In this document: positions 21,315 to 33,600 of the stretch, in pieces | Position numbering within the stretch: position 1 is the first letter of the stretch | Layout: every line of letters begins with the position of its first letter | Assembly: GCF_921293095.1 (NCBI RefSeq) | Contig: NC_060258.1 | Coordinates: 868,001 to 932,000 of the forward strand | From: Ischnura elegans | Lineage: Eukaryota > Arthropoda > Insecta > Odonata > Coenagrionidae | Direction of reading: 5' to 3' | DNA length: 64,000 bases | Notes under the pieces: generated by a model | The model's database searches: none | Seen by the model: only the letters and a program-made list of their open reading frames with translations | Told to the model about the DNA's origin: nothing | Program-made: the position numbers and the translations under genes

Positions 21315-22661
21315 ATGGTGAGCAACATTTCTAACAGCAATGCTGAGCAATTTGTTGAGGAGAGGCTTCTTGCTGGATTGGTGACTGGCTCATTCCTCCA
21401 GCATAAAGACCTACTGGACAAGTTGGAAGATGTGAATAGCAGAATGATAAAGGAGAAAACACTCTTGCATGTTGGAGTGGGACTTGGAAAAGCTGATTGG
21501 GTGCAGGAGCTATTGGCAAGAGGAGCTGACACAGACATTACAAATGAAAGTCAACAGAATGCATTGTCTTCAGCTGAGGAGATGGTGCGGCAGTTCCCTG
21601 ATGATGCAGAACGCTCAAAAGTTCTGAATTTGGTTACGTTGGTTCACAGGAGGGACCAAGTTATTTTGCGTCGTCTGGAAGCATCTTTGAGTAGAAGCAC
21701 TGATCATGTGACACCCGTGGCTAGCCCAGAAGGTGATATTGCATCTCTCAAGTCCTCTGTGGACTCATTAAGGCGAGAGATGAAATCTCTTGTGCGACAG
21801 CTGAGCTCATCGTTGGAGGAACTGAAAGCGCAAGTGTGTGGATGCGATGTACTGTTGCATTGTCTGGAAGGGGCCGTTACGTCAACAGCGGAGGACGTGA
21901 CATCTATCAAGTGTGGTCTGGGAAAGGAGGTGTATTTAAGTCAACCTACATCCGATCCGGCCAGAGCAAGGCAGGAGTGCGTGGACGCCATGATGCGAAA
22001 GACACGGATAGTGTATGGAAACGGAGTTGATGAAATGCGTAGATTGTATGAGAGACTGTATGATGGAGATGGATGCACTGCTTGTGTTATTAAGTTTTTA
22101 AGTGGGGATGGTCGGGTGAGGGTGATGGTGGACAATGATTCTTATAGCATTGGAAGGATGAAGGAGAAGGTTGTGGATTTTGATGGGACTCAGGGGAATG
22201 GGAGTGCATTGATATCATTTTGTGATTTTGAGAGTGAGACGGTGTATTTTGGTGCAAAGGATTCTTCTGGTGTTTGGGAGAGTGTCCAATGTGCTAGGTT
22301 AGCTTGGGCCCTCTCACAATTATCCCTAAAATTAGTTTTTGATAATGAGGGGAGGCCATATAGCAAGGGAGATGTGGAACAAGAGCGTGAGTGGATGAGG
22401 GCTATAGAGGAGTTGGAGGAGAGGAGGAAGAGGGGAGGGGGATTAGATGGGTGTATCAAATTAGCATTGGATGGGAAGACACCAAAGGCAAAGTTATGTT
22501 GGCTTGCGGCAGCTGTCCCTCGTCTTATTGCTTATAATGGATGCACACAAGGAAGAGCTATTCTGCAGCAGCAAGCCCCTCTCCTCTTCTCTCTCTATTC
22601 TAACAATGTGATTGGAAAACTTCTAGCCAGGGCAAAGGTGGGTCCTACGTCTATTTCTTAG
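21315..22661 (+). CDS. Ankyrin-like/coiled-coil protein, 448 residues, function unknown
   Basis: This is the longest uninterrupted plus-strand frame in the window, in one exon with an ATG in reasonable context (tccaatcATGG). Residues about 22-90 look like one to two ankyrin repeats (K-T-L-L-H-V-G-V-G-L-G-K-A-D-W-V-Q-E-L-L, then A-R-G-A-D-T-D-I). Residues about 140-175 are a coiled coil rich in L, S, E and K. A Cys pair (C-G-C) follows at 175-177. The C-terminal half has an acidic/basic helix (E-Q-E-R-E-W-M-R-A-I-E-E-L-E-E-R-R-K-R) and a more hydrophobic end. No signal peptide or membrane segment is visible, so an intracellular role is likely. I do not recognise the family beyond the ankyrin-like part. 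Stop TAG at 22659. A donor (AAG|GTGGGT at 22638) and an acceptor at 23551 would replace the last residues by Arg-stop. It is intact and codon use looks coding. Whether it is a lineage-specific host gene or came from a mobile element cannot be told here. Confidence 0.8.
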   Translation: MVSNISNSNAEQFVEERLLAGLVTGSFLQHKDLLDKLEDVNSRMIKEKTLLHVGVGLGKADWVQELLARGADTDITNESQQNALSSAEEMVRQFPDDAERSKVLNLVTLVHRRDQVILRRLEASLSRSTDHVTPVASPEGDIASLKSSVDSLRREMKSLVRQLSSSLEELKAQVCGCDVLLHCLEGAVTSTAEDVTSIKCGLGKEVYLSQPTSDPARARQECVDAMMRKTRIVYGNGVDEMRRLYERLYDGDGCTACVIKFLSGDGRVRVMVDNDSYSIGRMKEKVVDFDGTQGNGSALISFCDFESETVYFGAKDSSGVWESVQCARLAWALSQLSLKLVFDNEGRPYSKGDVEQEREWMRAIEELEERRKRGGGLDGCIKLALDGKTPKAKLCWLAAAVPRLIAYNGCTQGRAILQQQAPLLFSLYSNNVIGKLLARAKVGPTSIS

Positions 22662-24949
22662 GGTTTTTTCTTTACATCATGGTCTTCATTTAACCATTGA
22701 AATCATTATTTGAAGCTGTTTTAGTATATAAATTGGTAGTTAATACATGTAAATGTATAAAAAGTTTTGAATAGTTGAAAGATTTGTTCGTAATTTAATT
22801 TTCCATGATTTCCCAAAAGTGGGCCTCTCATTGGTTAAGCATTTAGAGGTGAAATGAAACTTCTGGTACATTGGCTCCTCAATCCTTAGCTGTTCCTCCT
22901 ATGTGTTCTATAAGTAGTTTGATTTAATGAGAGTGGGGTTTTGTAATATTAAAATATTTAAATTCAATTTATTTTAGTCAAACATTCTACTTCTTGATAT
23001 TCCAAGATGCAGATTTCTTTTTAAAAGATAACATGTATTAAATATCGTATATGTCATAAGTTTAAGAAAGGACGTACATTTAGGAAAAGTCACAGCTTCA
23101 AATTCAATTTCAAGCATTTTTGACATGATTATAAACTTTCAAAACTACCAACCGGGTCCATTGGACCCAGTCCATCATTCTAGGGTTAAGAAAGTGACTT
23201 CAAAACTAACTAACTCTAATGGATAAATAATGAAGTTAAAGATAAATAATATAAGAAAATTGAAGTGTGTCTATATTCAAATCCATGATATATCAATCCA
23301 GTGATAAATCTGTAAATTCCAAACAATAGGGAAAGTCTTCCAATGTTTTTCACTCATAAAATAAATGAATCTTGTAGAGCATGGGCTTCTCGGAAGATAT
23401 TTAATAATTATTACCTATAATTTCTGCCATTGAATTTTTGTGAATGGAGGTAATATTTTATCTCGCTATGAATATTGACCTAATTTAGACATTGCATTTT
23501 GTTTGTGATTGCACTACTTTTCATTCCATTAATTTATATTTTCTGTTTCAGAGATGAATTTGGCGCTGAAGAGGAACATCCCGTTTGCTATCATTTATTT
23601 TCTTTAAGCCTCTCAGTTATAATTGGGTTAACTTAATTACTCATGTGTTTAGTGTAATAATTACAAATATCGTATGATTATACTCAGACATTTATGTTGA
23701 TTTCCTGTTTGCTAAATGGCACTTTTTCATTGGGTAGGACATTACATTTTGAGATGCATGCTATTTTAATCTTGTGGGCACACAATTTTAGTCAGTCTTT
23801 TCCTAGTCATGCCCCTGAGATATTTGTATTTTTGATTATATATCACTTTGCATCTCATTTACGCTATAAGTAAATGGAATGAATGTACCAATTTGGCTTA
23901 CCAATGTAATCCTACAGTTTATCTGAAAGTCATCGTGCCCATATATCTATTTGCAACATATGCTGCTCTTTCCTATTTGTTAGAATTATGTTATGCTGGA
24001 TGTTCTCATGTTTGTGTAGCCCTTTAGTGAACATTGGTTTGTTTTGCTTCATTTCTCTGGCCTTGTTTGACCCATTCACTTGACAGACATTTTCCTGTAG
24101 TTTGCAATTATAATGATGTAGGGATAATATTGTGAAGTGCAATATATTCGTTAAAGATTATTTATTTCAGATATATGGTGCATAATTTCAATGTGATGTA
24201 GAATTTAATTTTGCAATCTTCAGTCATACTTTAACAAAGGCTTAGATGGGATTTTTTTCAATTTGCAGTTGTAAATGTATGCATATTTTTGGTATAATTT
24301 TATTATATTCTTTCGTGGTATTATACTATATTCTGTATAAGGCACACTCAGAGAAATAACATTTCATTGAATGTGATGTGATTAAACTAAATTTTTTTAA
24401 ATTTTTGCTGCAAACTGTTGTGAAGTTTTATCCAATATTGCATATCATGCTCCATAGAGATCAAATAAATTTAGTATGGCTTAAAGTTCCTGTGATTTAT
24501 TTTCCTTTGAAATGAGTATATCCTATATGGTGCATCAGATTCAATCACGAAAAGTTTTCTAACAAGGTGCATGAGGACCACCTGATATACACTTCCTATT
24601 TGCCATGATGCTTTTTAGTGCTGTGCTCCATAACGCACCTTATCTTTAAAATTTTTTAATCTAATCGCTAATCAAAGGTATTATTATATTTTTTAATTTT
24701 GCTATGCATATGATATGAATCCATTTTAAGAGTAAAAATTATAATTATCCAGCTCAACCCGCAGTTATTGTAACTACATTGCATTTCCTACCAATTATGC
24801 GTTCGTAAACTAGAACCTCCTTTCCCCCCAAATTCTACTGTGGTAATTTTTACTTGCAATATTACGTATGTACAGACCTTTCATGTATTTAATACACTCC
24901 CCAATAACTCGAGGCAGTGGTATAGTATTTTTTTCTGCTGAAACGTTTC
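22662..24949. other. 3' region of the ankyrin-like gene, then intergenic
   Basis: AT-rich. An acceptor-like 'ttctgtttcag' ends at 23551 and could start a 3' exon. AATAAA occurs near 23360 and at 24464-24469, either of which could serve as polyadenylation signal. There is no other coding frame; the minus-strand frame at 23930-24142 shows nothing recognisable. Confidence 0.4.
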
Positions 24950-25800
24950 ACTGTGCCCAATGGAAGCACAGAACATGTATTGCTGTCTATGGTGACGGCA
25001 GAGTTATCATTCCATCAAACAATACTGACTTACAGCTTCATTGAATGCTTGTTTTCCTGTTCCTCTCGGTTTTTTGCCGATGGTTTTGCTATATTCTTTC
25101 AGACACGCCCTTGTTCTCTTTTCACACAGAGTTCCGGAGTCATAAAATCCTTTTTCTTTCAAAACAATAGACAGTGTGCATGGTGTAAAAAGAAGTCATT
25201 GAAAAACATACGATTTTTAGAGGGTTCAGGGGTAACCTTGAAAATATGCAGAATAACACTTGCTTCCAGGTCTAACTTTCAATCGAAGTCGTTTCCCATC
25301 GCCTGGTTGAATCCTAAAGCCGTCTGAAGACCACAATCACCAAAGTTTAAAGCGAAATGAAAGGCTTGTTTTTAAACAATATTTTTGAACTGTGGCGACC
25401 AAATTCAGGTATCATTTGCTCAATAATTGACAAATGATGCGATGTATTCCAAATTGTAAAAAATTCTAACTCCAGTCGTCAAATTAGAGGCCCAAACGTA
25501 CAAATCTGTCATTTTCGTCCCGACAGGAATTGTTTGAAAAGTGTATTTTTTATTAATCTAAATATGTTTCTGCTCAATGATTTCCTAACGAAGTCCAAGT
25601 CCAGTCGTGAACGTATCCAGTTTACAACTGTTTCGTTTAATACGCATGACTAATTTGTATAAAAGTTCATTGTGAGGTACAGTGTCGAAAGCTTTCTTAA
25701 AATCTTGAAATAGTGCGTCAACTTTCGATTCACCAGATTTTATAACGCCGTGAAGAAAGATCACGAGCCGTGTTTTGCATGATCTACCTTATTAATCTTA
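24950..25800 (-). mobile_element. LINE (non-LTR retrotransposon) relic, reverse transcriptase part
   Basis: On the minus strand at about 25640-25720 the translation reads V-D-A-L-F-Q-D-F-K-K-A-F-D-T-V-P-H-N-E-L, the palm motif A region of LINE reverse transcriptases. The sequence just upstream, toward 25800, reads like the preceding K-x-x-H-x-x-H-G region. Downstream, toward 24950, the frame breaks up and the element boundaries are unclear. Decayed, with multiple stops. Confidence 0.65.
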
Positions 25801-28137
25801 AAAATAGTGTGTGTCGACAATCCACCTCCCCCCAACCCTTCCCCCATTCAGTGTTAAAACATCCCGCTATATGTATTACCTTGGTACTATAGTAAATGTG
25901 ATCATGAGAATAAAATAAAAGAAATAGACTGCAAAACATAGAGATTAAAAATGTCATTCTTCCCTCGTACTACTAAGGATAGCAACGTCTCAATTATTAT
26001 TAGTATTAGTGGCGTCGCTTGCTAGGATCACTCATTGCATGTATTTTTCATAGTTCTAACCTTGTTAATGCTTACTAATTCCTAGAGCAAATCCAAGTTT
26101 TTTTTATGAATAAGCATGTTTATTTTACTAGTATGAGTACTATTTCTATGAACGTGTGGTGTGCATGTGGCGGTCCTCTTGCATGCTTCATGTTGGTGAT
26201 TTGTCACCCCCTGCCAAACCCCCTAGAGGTGGCTCGCAGGGTATTATGTAGATTATTGTACGACATACTGTGAACCCAGCCACCCCCCTGCGCCCTCAGA
26301 AGAACCTTTAGGTTCTTAGGATGACCGCTAATCCGACCGGCTGCCTGCCTCCTCCGACGGCACCGCAACCATTCATGCATGCACTCCCTCCCGAAACAAC
26401 ACCCCCCAATTCCACCGGAAAGGAAGACCTCCGCCACGTGGATGTTGTAATGTTTCTGAGAAAAATTTTGTTGACCCCAAAAAACGCTGCATTTCCCACG
26501 TCTCCTCCCTTACCAACTCCCACCACAACTTTCTCTGGTTCATTCCCCATCATCATCTTACCCCGCTCTCTCTATTCCGTCCTCATTCCTCTTCAAGTGT
26601 CTCCATCTCCTCTCTCCCCTTACTTCCCCAACTCAAATAAAACAATTGTGTAAATTAAATTCACTACGCACCATTTGTACCGCGAACATTGAAACCAAGG
26701 TCGACATAAATTCTTTTATAATCGTGAAACATTGCAAGTGTTAATTTCAATATTTAAACTAAGTTCAACAGATTCAGGCTTCAATAGTGTGGTTTCCTAT
26801 TATTTTTTATTGCCTTAATCGAAAGATCACTACTCCTGGAGTACTTATTTCACGATTTTAGATTATTTTAAATGACGATATCTATTTTTCGCCAATAAAT
26901 GAAAAGTGAAAATTTTCAAGCGCGCGAAAACGCGACGGCTAAGTATGAACGCTGGGAAAAGTCCGTGTGACGTCGTTCTCGTTCCCGCTGCCGCAAGTGA
27001 GGTGACCTTGGGGCGAGGCTTTGAGCGCTGATACGACACTGGATGCTAGCAGGTAGCAGAGTACCCTGCCTGCTGATAGCACTTGGCTTAAATATGGATT
27101 GTTAATACCTAATCAAACAAAGGAATCTTTCCGACCTTAGGCAATTTTAATAGGTGATTATGAAGAGATGTTTTCGTGAGCTATGTGCCTCATGCATGCA
27201 TTGGTAATCTCAGACGATGTAAAACTCCTACCCACTTGTATGGAAACTAGGTCCGTGTGACGTCACGTGGAGTGGCATCGCATGGGCGCCAATCTGGCCT
27301 TTTTCAAATGAGGATAAAATTGACCATTGCCATTCGTCTAAACTGGTATTTCTAAAACTAAATAATCTGTATATTATGAATATCACTAATGGTGGGTAAC
27401 GAATCGCAATCAATGCCTTTCGTTTTCTTTGATGAAGGAAACTATCCTATTGGTGGAAGTTGCGCTCCCAATGTATGGATAAGCCTTTGCTGGTGATTAA
27501 TAGTTTCTATAAGCCTTTGCTGGTGATTAATAGTTTCTTCTGTTGAGATGATACGAAAATATTTAAGTATCAACTTGCATCTGCTACGGGACAATTTTTT
27601 ATTAGATTTGGATGCATTAAAAAATTTTACCATAGGAGTATAACGAAGTTTGGAAATTCAAAATATTTTTCCTTCACCCGCGGCGACGTTTCTTTTGCTG
27701 TTTTTATATATCAATAATCTCTAAGCGTATTGGCACACTGGAACACTTCGGTGTTGTCATTAGCCGTGGGATATCGTTTCTGAACTACTTTCATGGCACT
27801 CATCTTCGACTTGCAAACCCTACTTAAGACCGAATGGAAGTCTGACCGCAAGATGAAGTGCCAGATGCATGAATTGAACAGAATTATCTCAACCACAGAA
27901 CCAATCAATTCGCCCCACATTTTTCGAACTTCGCGCGTAATTTATTTCTTTCATTTCCAATTGGATGGGTTATTAGGTGTCTTGCTGGTTCATCTCAAAA
28001 TATTTTCAACCATAACTCCAATTCTTCGCCCACTTGCGATGGAGTGATATATTTTATCATTGCGCTACTTTCAATGAAAAAAATGTCAAAAATAGTGGAA
28101 AAACTCCATGATATTTGGGTAAAATATGTATTCCCCT
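25801..28137. other. Intergenic, assorted repeats
   Basis: No gene supported. A C-rich stretch at 26200-26650 gives open frames on both strands through composition only. The motif 'gtccgtgtgacgtc' occurs at 26960 and 27251, perhaps ends of an unrecognised element. A perfect 30-base tandem duplication lies at 27478-27537. Confidence 0.4.
27478..27537 (+). repeat. Perfect tandem duplication of a 30-base unit
   Basis: The unit starts 'ataagcctttgctggtga' and ends 'ttaatagtttct', and is present twice without differences. This is a recent slippage or duplication event in noncoding sequence. Confidence 0.9.
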
Positions 28138-28820
28138 TTAACACTTCGGGTACCGGCTGCTAAAGTTAAAGCCCTACTGAAAAACCCAGCCGTTTTTACT
28201 ATATTCGTACATTTTTTAAAACATTAGCGTCAAAAATATGTTTATATCGATATTCATTTCAATAAAAATGGACTTTGTTCTTATTTACTAATGAGTTGAA
28301 TAACATTTATTGTTAATTTTTAAATATATTATTTAGCAATGAAAACCTACTGTTTTTGAAAAATAAAAAAGTTGCAACGTATGATGTACCGCCATAACAT
28401 GCGTAATTATTTTTTTATGCAATCCATTTGAACTATTTAAAGCATAGAAATCTTAAAAAAGCATTGTTCCAAGGAAATCAATATAAATCCTGAATGACAA
28501 AAAAGGGTCAATGCACCCTCAACGAACGATTCGATTGGCCCAAAGAATTTTTACACAAAGTGGCCAAAGATGAGGATGCCGGTGGCTATACAGGGCTTTT
28601 CGTCCTCAAGACATAAAAAGAACTCTTTTTCTATCGAGCAGTTGAATTTAAAAAAAAAACAGCACCACAAAGCGGTAAACTGGAAAAGCACCATGAGCGA
28701 AATATTACGGCTTCACGCATACAAAGCCAATTAAATGGAAAGAAGTAATATTACGTCCATGGCAATCCTCAGAAGGATTAGCAGGACGTAATATTACGTC
28801 CATGGCACGCAAAGTGTTAA
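28138..28820. mobile_element. piggyBac-type MITE, copy B (without nested insertions)
   Basis: It is flanked by TTAA at 28138-28141 and 28817-28820. The ends are CACTTCGGGTACCGG and GGCACGCAAAGTG. It is the reverse complement of the element at 18473-19770 and shows the empty sites of both insertions found there. Two copies of 'gtaatattacgtccatggca' lie near its right end. It encodes no protein. Confidence 0.85.
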
Positions 28821-29349
28821 ATTGCACTATTAACCTTTTAATTTCACTTGAAATTTTCCATTATTTTCATATGGAAGCATATCGACTCCACACATTTTTC
28901 TATTCTTAACTTCAATAAAAAGTTAAAAAAAACCCACGAACAATATTACTTCTAGTATTATCTTTAAAAAAGTTTTGTGAATTGCGTGCCATTACCCATT
29001 AGCAGATGCCATTAACAATTCTAGTGGTAAAAAACTCTCATGTCTGTATAATGTATTCATATATTTTGTGCATTTTTGCAAGAGAAAAAGTACAGAGAAA
29101 GTACTTTATGCTACGATTTCTTCTCTCTTTGAAACCCAACTATACCGTTTCCTTAACTTACTGCTTCCGTGATACGTACCTTGAAAGTGCGGAATTTTCG
29201 CTCGTATTATCGAGTATTATTTATTTTCCCTCAATTCAGTTTTACCATGCTAGTTTTTATATTGTTATTGTGTTGTGTCCACTTCTTGTAATTGTAAAAA
29301 AAATTTGCCGTAAATTGCCGTCATGGCTGCATGTCAAAAGTCACTCAAG
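28821..29349. other. Intergenic, no gene seen
   Basis: AT-rich; a 117-codon plus-strand frame at 29006-29359 is hydrophobic and of biased composition, with no recognisable motif. Confidence 0.35.
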
Positions 29350-29427
29350 TAATAAATAAAAAGAACAAGATCACAAAGTGGATGTTTTCGGGGTTACTAC
29401 CGCGTAGTTTAAACTTTGCGGACGAGA

Positions 29428-29459
29428 GTTCTTCCGGCATTGTAGCAGGCTTCTTCAGG
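29428..29459 (-). other. Hammerhead-like core in the Penelope repeat (left arm)
   Basis: The minus strand has CTGAAGA followed by GCC, an AT-rich loop and GGAAGAAC, at the place where Penelope terminal repeats carry hammerhead motifs. CTGAAGA fits CUGANGA exactly, but the GAAAC box is altered. Confidence 0.4.
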
Positions 29460-29889
29460 TCAATGAAGTGGAGATTCGTGGTATCGCCCGTCTCTTATGC
29501 ACCCCGTTGGAGGCCGGTGTCTTCTCATTGGTCCCCACCTCCCGGCTCTGTCCTGTCTCTCCGGGTTTAGTCTTGAGGACTCTTCTCATTTAGGGAGCTG
29601 GTATCCATTCTCCCTATTGAGGTTGTTCGATGTCTTCATTATCTGTATAGCTTCTCTAATGATCTGAGGGAAGTGTCTCTTTTCAATGGCAATGACTTTT
29701 GCATTGTCATAGTTGGGATTGTGATTCGGCCCACTCCACGTGTGCTCAGCTATGGCCGAGAGGCGCAGTTGTTGATTCCTTGTGGCTCTTTGGTATTCTC
29801 TGAGCCGCACCTTGATGGGGTCTGAAGGTTTGTTCGATATTGAATAGAATAGAAAACAAATTTTTTGTTTAAGGCAAAAGCCTATGGAA

Positions 29890-30450
29890 CTTGCATCCAA
29901 TACATAAAGAAAAAGAACAAGCTCTGTGGTATTACAGGAGATATATGCAAGTCACCTTGTTATAACAACAGGATCATTGAAACAAAAATAATATAAAATG
30001 AAATACAATGACAGAATTTACCAAAAATATGAAGCCAATTCAATAGAATAAATATAATCAAAATTTCAATTCAATTCAAAAAAATTAATAGAATAAACAT
30101 AAAAATATGCAAAAAACCTCTAAAGAAATTAATGTAGATTCTTTGGAAGGAAGAAAAGAATCAATAAATGATTGAACGGTAGAGGTGCACGCTCATTCTC
30201 CATAAAATTCATTAATCAGGTACGCAAACATTTTTATTTTGAATTGATTTATAGTTTTAGATTTATATATGAAGTCAGGAATATCATTCCACACCCTTAT
30301 ACATGAGTTAATGGTGGAAAATAGGTATACAGTTGTTATACATTGAGGAACTTTGAATCGTTTTCTGACTCTAATAGATCTATTTAATACATTGGTCAAT
30401 ATATGCTCTGCCACAGGAGCAATTGACTCGCTACACCCCACAATCGTTTC
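29890..30450 (-). mobile_element. LINE 3' end nested in the Penelope relic
   Basis: The minus-strand frame at 30193-30441 ends with S-C-I-R-V-W-N-D-I-P-D-F-I and a K-T-I-N-Q-F-K segment. This is the usual C-terminus of LINE reverse transcriptase proteins (x-x-W-N-x-L-P-x-x-I ... N-x-F-K). An A-rich stretch follows toward 29900, consistent with a 3' tail. It is a truncated copy. Confidence 0.6.
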
Positions 30451-30492
30451 CTGCGGGGACTTAACCTTTGGCTCTGCTCTCCATATGGTTGA

Positions 30493-30525
30493 CCTGAAGA
30501 AGCTACCATGCCAGCATAACTGTCG
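30493..30525 (+). other. Hammerhead-like core in the Penelope repeat (right arm)
   Basis: The plus strand has CTGAAGA at 30494-30500. GAAAC appears at 30537-30541, followed by a small hairpin CTACGCGGTAG. The core boxes are intact but the stem between them is poorly paired. Confidence 0.35.
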
Positions 30526-30600
30526 TCCGTAGAGATGAAACTACGCGGTAGTGACCCCGAAAACCTCCACATTGTGATCTTGTCCTTTTTATTTATTTAA

Positions 30601-33600
30601 GAAACTTTTCACATACAGACACGATGCCAATTTATAGCAAATTTTTTTTAACAATAACATGAATAAGACACAACACAATAACAATATAAAATCTAACAAA
30701 TCCATAACCAGTAGGGAAGGAAAACATTCAATTGGCGGACGGATGAGACGAAACTTGTGAGGTGAATTTTTTTGTATGGCAGGTAAAAAGGATCGATGTA
30801 AGGATGGAGGGAATTCAGATGGGAGGAGAGGTGATATTAAGTGGAGGGCTTGGTCTAGGATTGCATTCTGGGAGTGGGAAGGTATAGTAGGGAGAGCAAT
30901 CGGTTGGAATTTGCCAGCATTCTAAAATTCAACGGTGTAAGGGTGTCGCTTGCCGTCTCGTGTCAGCTCGGTTTCGCTCTTGGGATAATGGAAGAATCGC
31001 AGAGTCGCGTTCGAGTGATGGGTCCAGTATCTGAACTCATAACACGTTGCAACCTCTCGCGTGGGATCCATCCTCGTGCATGACTCTGACACCGTACTCC
31101 GATTAACAACTTGCTCTCGCCTGGGAATTGGTCTCCGCGTATTCCTCCAACACTTTATGCCGTAACACGTTGCAGTATCTTGGCGTGGGAAGGTGTATGT
31201 AATGCATTATCATGCGGCCTTTTCCGGCCAATAGGAAGACGCCGAGAGGGTCACGGGACGGACGGGACACGGGAGGAAGTCTCTTGGAGGGAATAGACAC
31301 GAGGAGTCTTACGCTGTAGCTCGGAGGGGGAGTTTGAATCTGTGCTAGTGACAATTAAACGTGTGGAACCAGACTTGTCATCTCATTCTACCTTCTACGA
31401 ACCTATCCCTTCCTATAAGCTTAGTGCTTACAAAAGGTAAATATTTTATTTTATGAAATCTTCTGTATTCAAACAAATGAATCACTTGCGCATTTAGCTA
31501 AATGTAATGTAAATGCCGGGAATCAACTTTAAGTTATTATCTTTTGTGGAATCATACCTCAAGCGTTAGCTGCACAAAAAATGCATTCTTCCTATTTTTC
31601 ATGAATGCTCTGAATGGTCACATTAAATGCTGCAACAGTCACAATACTACGGGAGATGCAAATTTATCCCTTTGGAACATGCCTCACCCAGTGAACGTTA
31701 TGACTGAAAACCATACTCTGCTCCTTTTATGCTAATTTTACAATCACTAAACTTGAAAAAGGAATATTGGTAAAAGATAAAATATTTTTATCATGAAAAC
31801 GAAAGTTTTTTTAAATAGTGTTTAACCATCTGCATTAATATCGTACCTGTTTCTGCGTTCACCAAGTCCTGTCTCCGGCAAGCGTCAATCCAAATTCTCT
31901 TTCTCTCCAAATCTTTGGGAAAGCGAAATAACTTCACTCTTCCTTAGAATTTGCGATAGCTATTGCTGCAGCCAGAAACCGAGCAAAAAGACATCGCAGT
32001 TCCTTGGGTGCAATATCCTATAAACAAAAATTGTTCACCAAAAGATCCAGTAGTCCTCCCAAGATGCACGTTGGAAATGAAATCCGGTTTACATCACGCG
32101 ACCGTCTGCATGCGCAATGGCTTACCTATTTTATTCGTACAATACAGATTACGTACTCATGCGGAAGTAGGGGGAAAGTTAATTTGGTGGTCAAGAAAGC
32201 CCACATCGAGAGCCTAACACCGGTCTTACTTGGTTAGCGTGGATCATTCAGTGCTCATTTCTGAGTGAAATGCCTCCATTTTCGGATAATGTTTTCTTGA
32301 AAACCGTCATGTTAAAAAACTCAAAAATCCAATGCAACATGCGGAAAAATTCCTTTCGGGGTATCTAAAATTGTCTCAATACCGCGACATTGAAACAGAT
32401 TTTCTAAGGAGGAATTCATTTTTTTGCGTAAATTAAATCCTGAAATACGTAACAAAAGATGGGCATAAACCATTGTCCGGGGACGGGGAATACAATACGT
32501 CGACCGGTTTGTTTTATGTATATAAATCGATGCAAAATACTACTTGTTTCGAAAATATAAAGAAAATTTGACAAAAATTTGCAAAAAGTACCGTAAAATT
32601 CAACATTTGAGTGCGAAATGTACTTCGAAAGCATTGATTTTTTACAATAATAAATTCCTTGAATTGAATACCTTAATTTATGCAACGAAGATTCTCGGTA
32701 CGTAGTGAAGATAACCTTGTCGCATTTCAAAACTGCCCCAAAAATACGATTTAAGCTACAAGGAAAATAGAATAATTATTATTTAACCTCATTCGAGTGA
32801 ATATTTAACAGTTCTGCTTCTATTAATTGACTTACTATTTCTTTAACCGCTTATACATTAATATTGCGTATATTATAGAATATTCGCTTTCTTGACCAAA
32901 CGAATCAGACTGAACCTGTCCATGTTGTGTTGGCGCGAAGAAGGCAGTTGAAAAGCAAATAATGACGTCTATAAATCACATGGAGTCATTAAACAAGAGT
33001 TGCAAACATATGGAAAGCAGCTACACATGAATCTTTTCAGTACACAGCAGTTACAATACGAATGATGACGTCTGAAAATCCTGCCGAATCGTTCAAAAGG
33101 AGTTCCAAACGTGTAAAAACAGTGCCTTACGAATACTCTCCGCAAAAAGGAGTTAAAAAGGTGATTACAAATGAGTTAAAAAGTCTTCATATTGTCAATT
33201 TTTGGTATAAATAAGTCGAAAGTGAGTTCTACAGCATTTCCATGAGGGATTTTGGCGTTTAAAAAGGGTTCCAAGGCAGTTGGAAAGCAGAAATGTTTCC
33301 CTGAGAAACCATGGCTGGCAATATATTGTTTTCAAGAAGACGCATTTTATTGTCATTTGCACAAATAATTGCATTGTGATTGCGGTGCACGCATTCAAAC
33401 TACAACACAATATTGAATCTTTGGTCCTTCCTTTAAACAACGAATAAAAGTTTATGAAACAGTATTTGCTGCTACAAATGTAAAAGAAAATGATACGCAA
33501 ACAGATAAGTAATTTTATGCGTGAAAATTCAAACCCCTTTCCCGGATTTGATGACTTCTAACATCAAGCAATATTATGTTCTTTCGAAGTACATTATCTG

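Larger units (their letters stand above)
29350..30600 (-). mobile_element. Penelope-like element relic with inverted terminal repeats
   Basis: Two related segments face each other: about 29350-29474 and the complement of about 30469-30599 share 'caagatcaca', 'gttttcgggg' and 'actaccgcgtagttt'. Between them, on the minus strand at 29586-29835, lies the C-terminal part of a GIY-YIG endonuclease region: V-R-L-R-E-Y-Q-R-A-T-R-N, then S-A-I-A-E-H-T, then A-K-V-I-A-I-E-K-R-H-F. Penelope elements are known to carry terminal repeats in direct or inverted orientation and a GIY-YIG domain after the reverse transcriptase. The reverse transcriptase is missing, and a LINE 3' end sits inside (29890-30450). 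Confidence 0.75.

Noticed and set aside
21290-22459. Minus-strand frames opposite the ankyrin-like gene
   Set aside because: Shadows of the real frame; no start context, domain or splice sites.
24953-25327. 124-codon plus-strand frame
   Set aside because: It is antisense to the LINE relic region and has no recognisable content.
26204-26653. Overlapping frames of 77-110 codons
   Set aside because: C-rich sequence is open on both strands by composition; the products are Pro/Gly-biased with no motif.
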